Under the pieces are notes generated by a model, which was not told the DNA's origin, ran no database searches, and saw only the letters and a list, made by a program, of their open reading frames with translations. From Anaerolineae bacterium (GTDB lineage Bacteria > Chloroflexota > Anaerolineae > Aggregatilineales > JAFGMM01): a DNA stretch of 64,000 nt. Each line of letters opens with the position of its first letter. Position 1 is the first letter of the stretch. Positions 62,278 to 64,000 of this stretch are shown piece after piece. The position numbers and the translations under genes are program-made. The stretch covers positions 62,001 to 126,000 of the forward strand of contig JAOSJO010000028.1 in NCBI GenBank assembly GCA_027494055.1. Reading direction: 5' to 3'.

Positions 62278-62784
62278 ATGGCGTCTGGCGAAGCGGCGTA
62301 TCCGATCCTTCCGGCGACGTGGCGCGACCTGTGGGCCGTGCGCCGCCTTGAGCGCGCGGCTTTCGGCCCTGACGCCTACCCCTGGTACGAAATCCTGGGG
62401 CTGCTGACCTTCCCCGGTGTGGTGAACCTCAAAGCCGTGGACGACGCCAACAAGCTGATCGGCTACATCGCCGGCGACCCGCGCCCGACAGAGCAGTTGT
62501 CGTGGATCGTGACCATCGCGGTGTACCCCGCGCACCAGCGGCGCGGCATTGGCCGCCGCCTGCTGCGCGCGTGCGAGGCGGCGCTGCCCCCCTTCGACCT
62601 GCGCCTGACGGTGCGGGACAGCAACACCGGCGCGATCCGGCTCTACGAGCAGTGCGGCTACCGCGTGCTGTCGCGGTGGCCGGGCTACTACCGCGACGGA
62701 GAAGACGGCCTCATCATGGCGAAGCCGGCGGGCCAGGAGCGCGCAGCGATATCCCTGACGGGCGCGCGGCAAGGGGGAATGTGA
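62278..62784 (+). CDS. GNAT-family N-acetyltransferase (RimI-like)
   Basis: This 168-residue acetyl-CoA-dependent transferase has the GNAT motif A, IAVYPAHQRRGIGRRLLRAC, and motif B, LTVRDSNTGAIRLYEQCGYRVLSRW, with the N-terminal DLWAVRRLERAAFGPDAYPW segment common in the RimI type. RimI acetylates ribosomal protein S18; related enzymes act on other proteins or small amines, so the target is open. It starts two bases after the upstream stop and overlaps the rsgA start by four bases. Confidence 0.87.
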   Translation: MASGEAAYPILPATWRDLWAVRRLERAAFGPDAYPWYEILGLLTFPGVVNLKAVDDANKLIGYIAGDPRPTEQLSWIVTIAVYPAHQRRGIGRRLLRACEAALPPFDLRLTVRDSNTGAIRLYEQCGYRVLSRWPGYYRDGEDGLIMAKPAGQERAAISLTGARQGGM

Positions 62785-63770
62785 AGTTGACCGACCGGCG
62801 GGAGGGCCTTGTAATCAAGACGCAGAGCGGTTTCTTCACGGTACAGACCGACCAGGGGCCGGTCGTGTGCGAGCTGCGCGGGCGCTTGAAAGAGGAATAC
62901 CGCCGGCGCAAAGCGCTGGAGGAAGTCTGGACCGACATCTGCACCATCGGCGACCGGGTCAGGATCAGCGTGGGGTCGTCCGGCGTGGGTCTGATCGACG
63001 CGGTGCTCCCGCGCGTGCGGGCGCTCTCGCGCGCCGCGCCGTCGCCGCAGGGGCGGGGCTATAACCCGCTCGACCGCGAGCAGGTCATCATCGCCAACCC
63101 CGACCAGGCGATCTTCGTGTTCAGCATCGCCGACCCCGCACCCAGCCTGCGCAAGCTGGACCGGCTGCTGGTCGCCGCCGAGGCGGCGCAGATTCCGTCG
63201 ATTGTGATCTCCGCGAACAAGCTCGACCTGGTGGACGAGGACGAGGCGCGCGAGGTCTTTGGCCTGTATGAGGACATCGGCTACCCGGTGCTGTACACCA
63301 GCGCGGTGACGGACGCCGGCGTCGATGAACTGCGCGTGGTCCTGACAGGGAAGGTATCGGTGCTGGCGGGGTCGTCAGGCGTGGGGAAGAGCAGCCTGCT
63401 CAACGCGGTGCAGCCGGGGCTGGGGCTGGCGGTCAAGCAGGTCAGCGCCGCCACCACAAAGGGCCGCCACACCACGCGGCACAGCGAGCTTTTCGCGCTC
63501 CAGGGCGGCGGCTACGTGGCGGACACGCCCGGCATCCGCTCCATTGCGCTGTGGAACGTCGAGCCGCAGGAGCTTGACGGCTACTTCGTCGAGATGCGGC
63601 CCTACATCGGGCGGTGCCAGTTCTCGGACTGCACGCACTTCGACGAGCCGGGGTGCGCCATCGTCGAGGCGGTTGAAGACAACACCATCACCTTCGAGCG
63701 CTATGAGAGCTACCTGCGGCTGCGCGAGGAGATCGAAGAGCTTTATTGGGCGACAGATTCCCGGAGCTAG
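62781..63770 (+). CDS. rsgA: Ribosome small-subunit GTPase RsgA
   Basis: RsgA is a circularly permuted GTPase that checks 30S maturation. The protein of 329 residues has an N-terminal OB-like domain (LVIKTQSGFFTVQTDQGPVVCELRGR), then the G4 motif ISANKLDLVD before G1 GSSGVGKSSLLNAV and G3 DTPGIRS, the permuted order of the family, and the zinc knuckle CQFSDCTHFDEPGC near the end. It starts at the GTG at 62781, in overlap with the GNAT stop; AAGGGGGAAT gives a fair ribosome binding site. The gene is intact. Confidence 0.95.
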   Translation: MKLTDRREGLVIKTQSGFFTVQTDQGPVVCELRGRLKEEYRRRKALEEVWTDICTIGDRVRISVGSSGVGLIDAVLPRVRALSRAAPSPQGRGYNPLDREQVIIANPDQAIFVFSIADPAPSLRKLDRLLVAAEAAQIPSIVISANKLDLVDEDEAREVFGLYEDIGYPVLYTSAVTDAGVDELRVVLTGKVSVLAGSSGVGKSSLLNAVQPGLGLAVKQVSAATTKGRHTTRHSELFALQGGGYVADTPGIRSIALWNVEPQELDGYFVEMRPYIGRCQFSDCTHFDEPGCAIVEAVEDNTITFERYESYLRLREEIEELYWATDSRS

Positions 63771-63856
63771 CGGCGGGCGGCGGGTGCATTTCACGTTGGG
63801 GGCGCGCTTGTGGTCCGCGAATCGTATCGGTTCACTTCCCCCACCTGCTCTCCCAC

Positions 63857-63884
63857 GTAGGGGCAAGGCATGCCTTGCCCCTAC
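63857..63884. repeat. GTAGGGGCAAGGCA palindrome
   Basis: A perfect 28-base palindrome (arms GTAGGGGCAAGGCA and TGCCTTGCCCCTAC) 87 bases after rsgA. Its core also occurs at 44793. The rest of 63771-64000 shows no gene. Confidence 0.85.
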
Positions 63885-64000
63885 TGGATTGTGTTGATTG
63901 GCCCCTGGAAGTTTCGTTTGCCTATCCTTCCCTGAACACAATAAGGGGAGGGATGAGGGGAATGTGAATGTGTACCGCGAATGCACTGTCTCTTCTGCCT

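Overview
The window is a 64 kb, G+C-rich chromosomal segment of a bacterium, most likely a member of the Chloroflexota. This is an inference. It rests on an archaeal-type mevalonate module inside a bacterial operon, FHA proteins of the DUF3662 type, very large multi-GAF kinases, a PspA/solute-binding/VWA cassette and many dispersed G+C-rich palindromes. No rRNA, tRNA or CRISPR array was seen, and nothing shows a prophage or plasmid.

Layout. 1-1.4 kb: a partial lipoprotein and a polysaccharide deacetylase. 1.4-3.4 kb: a clearly AT-richer block whose genes are broken in many frames. 3.4-9.5 kb: a mevalonate operon (class II HMG-CoA reductase, FAD oxidoreductase, HMG-CoA synthase, thiolase-like protein, DUF35 protein) ending in a terminator. 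It is interrupted by a 423-bp insert between two copies of a 68-bp gene junction. 9.8-11.8 kb (minus): selD, with an in-frame UGA that is very probably selenocysteine, overlapping an archease gene. 12.2-16.1 kb: two FHA proteins, a response regulator, a short-chain dehydrogenase, a drug/metabolite exporter and a YjzC-like small protein. An orphan CIRCE operator with its own promoter lies at 16.4 kb. 16.7-22.4 kb: an ECF sigma factor with a membrane protein carrying LysM and PPC-like modules, then aconitase. 22.7-35.1 kb: two divergent sugar-utilisation operons (FadR-type regulator, ABC importer without an ATPase and PHP protein on one side; GH88 unsaturated uronyl hydrolase, dehydrogenases and a PmoA-like protein on the other). 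35.5-41.8 kb: RtcB RNA ligase, opine-dehydrogenase-like protein, B12-binding protein and a mosaic M23 peptidase. 41.9-46.2 kb: MIP18-family protein divergent from sufCBD. 46.3-50.5 kb: YfhO-like membrane protein and a Usp-DUF389 fusion. 50.8-56.1 kb: a six-GAF histidine kinase and a response regulator fused to a kinase. 56.2-63.8 kb: PspA, two substrate-binding-like proteins (one with VWA), a zinc-ribbon/TPR membrane protein, a coiled-coil membrane protein, a GNAT acetyltransferase and RsgA.

How the genes work together. The clearest pathway is synthesis of HMG-CoA and mevalonate for isoprenoids. SelD supplies selenophosphate and probably contains selenocysteine itself. Archease and RtcB form the RNA-ligation pair, though their genes are 24 kb apart. 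The 22.7-35 kb block reads as uptake and breakdown of an unsaturated uronide or modified sugar. The SUF genes build Fe-S clusters, which aconitase (also in the window) would use.

Quality note. About thirty single- or double-base frameshifts interrupt conserved genes, mostly in G or C runs, while other long genes (acnA, rtcB, sufB, sufC) are intact. I read most as consensus errors and give each such gene as one feature spanning the shifts.
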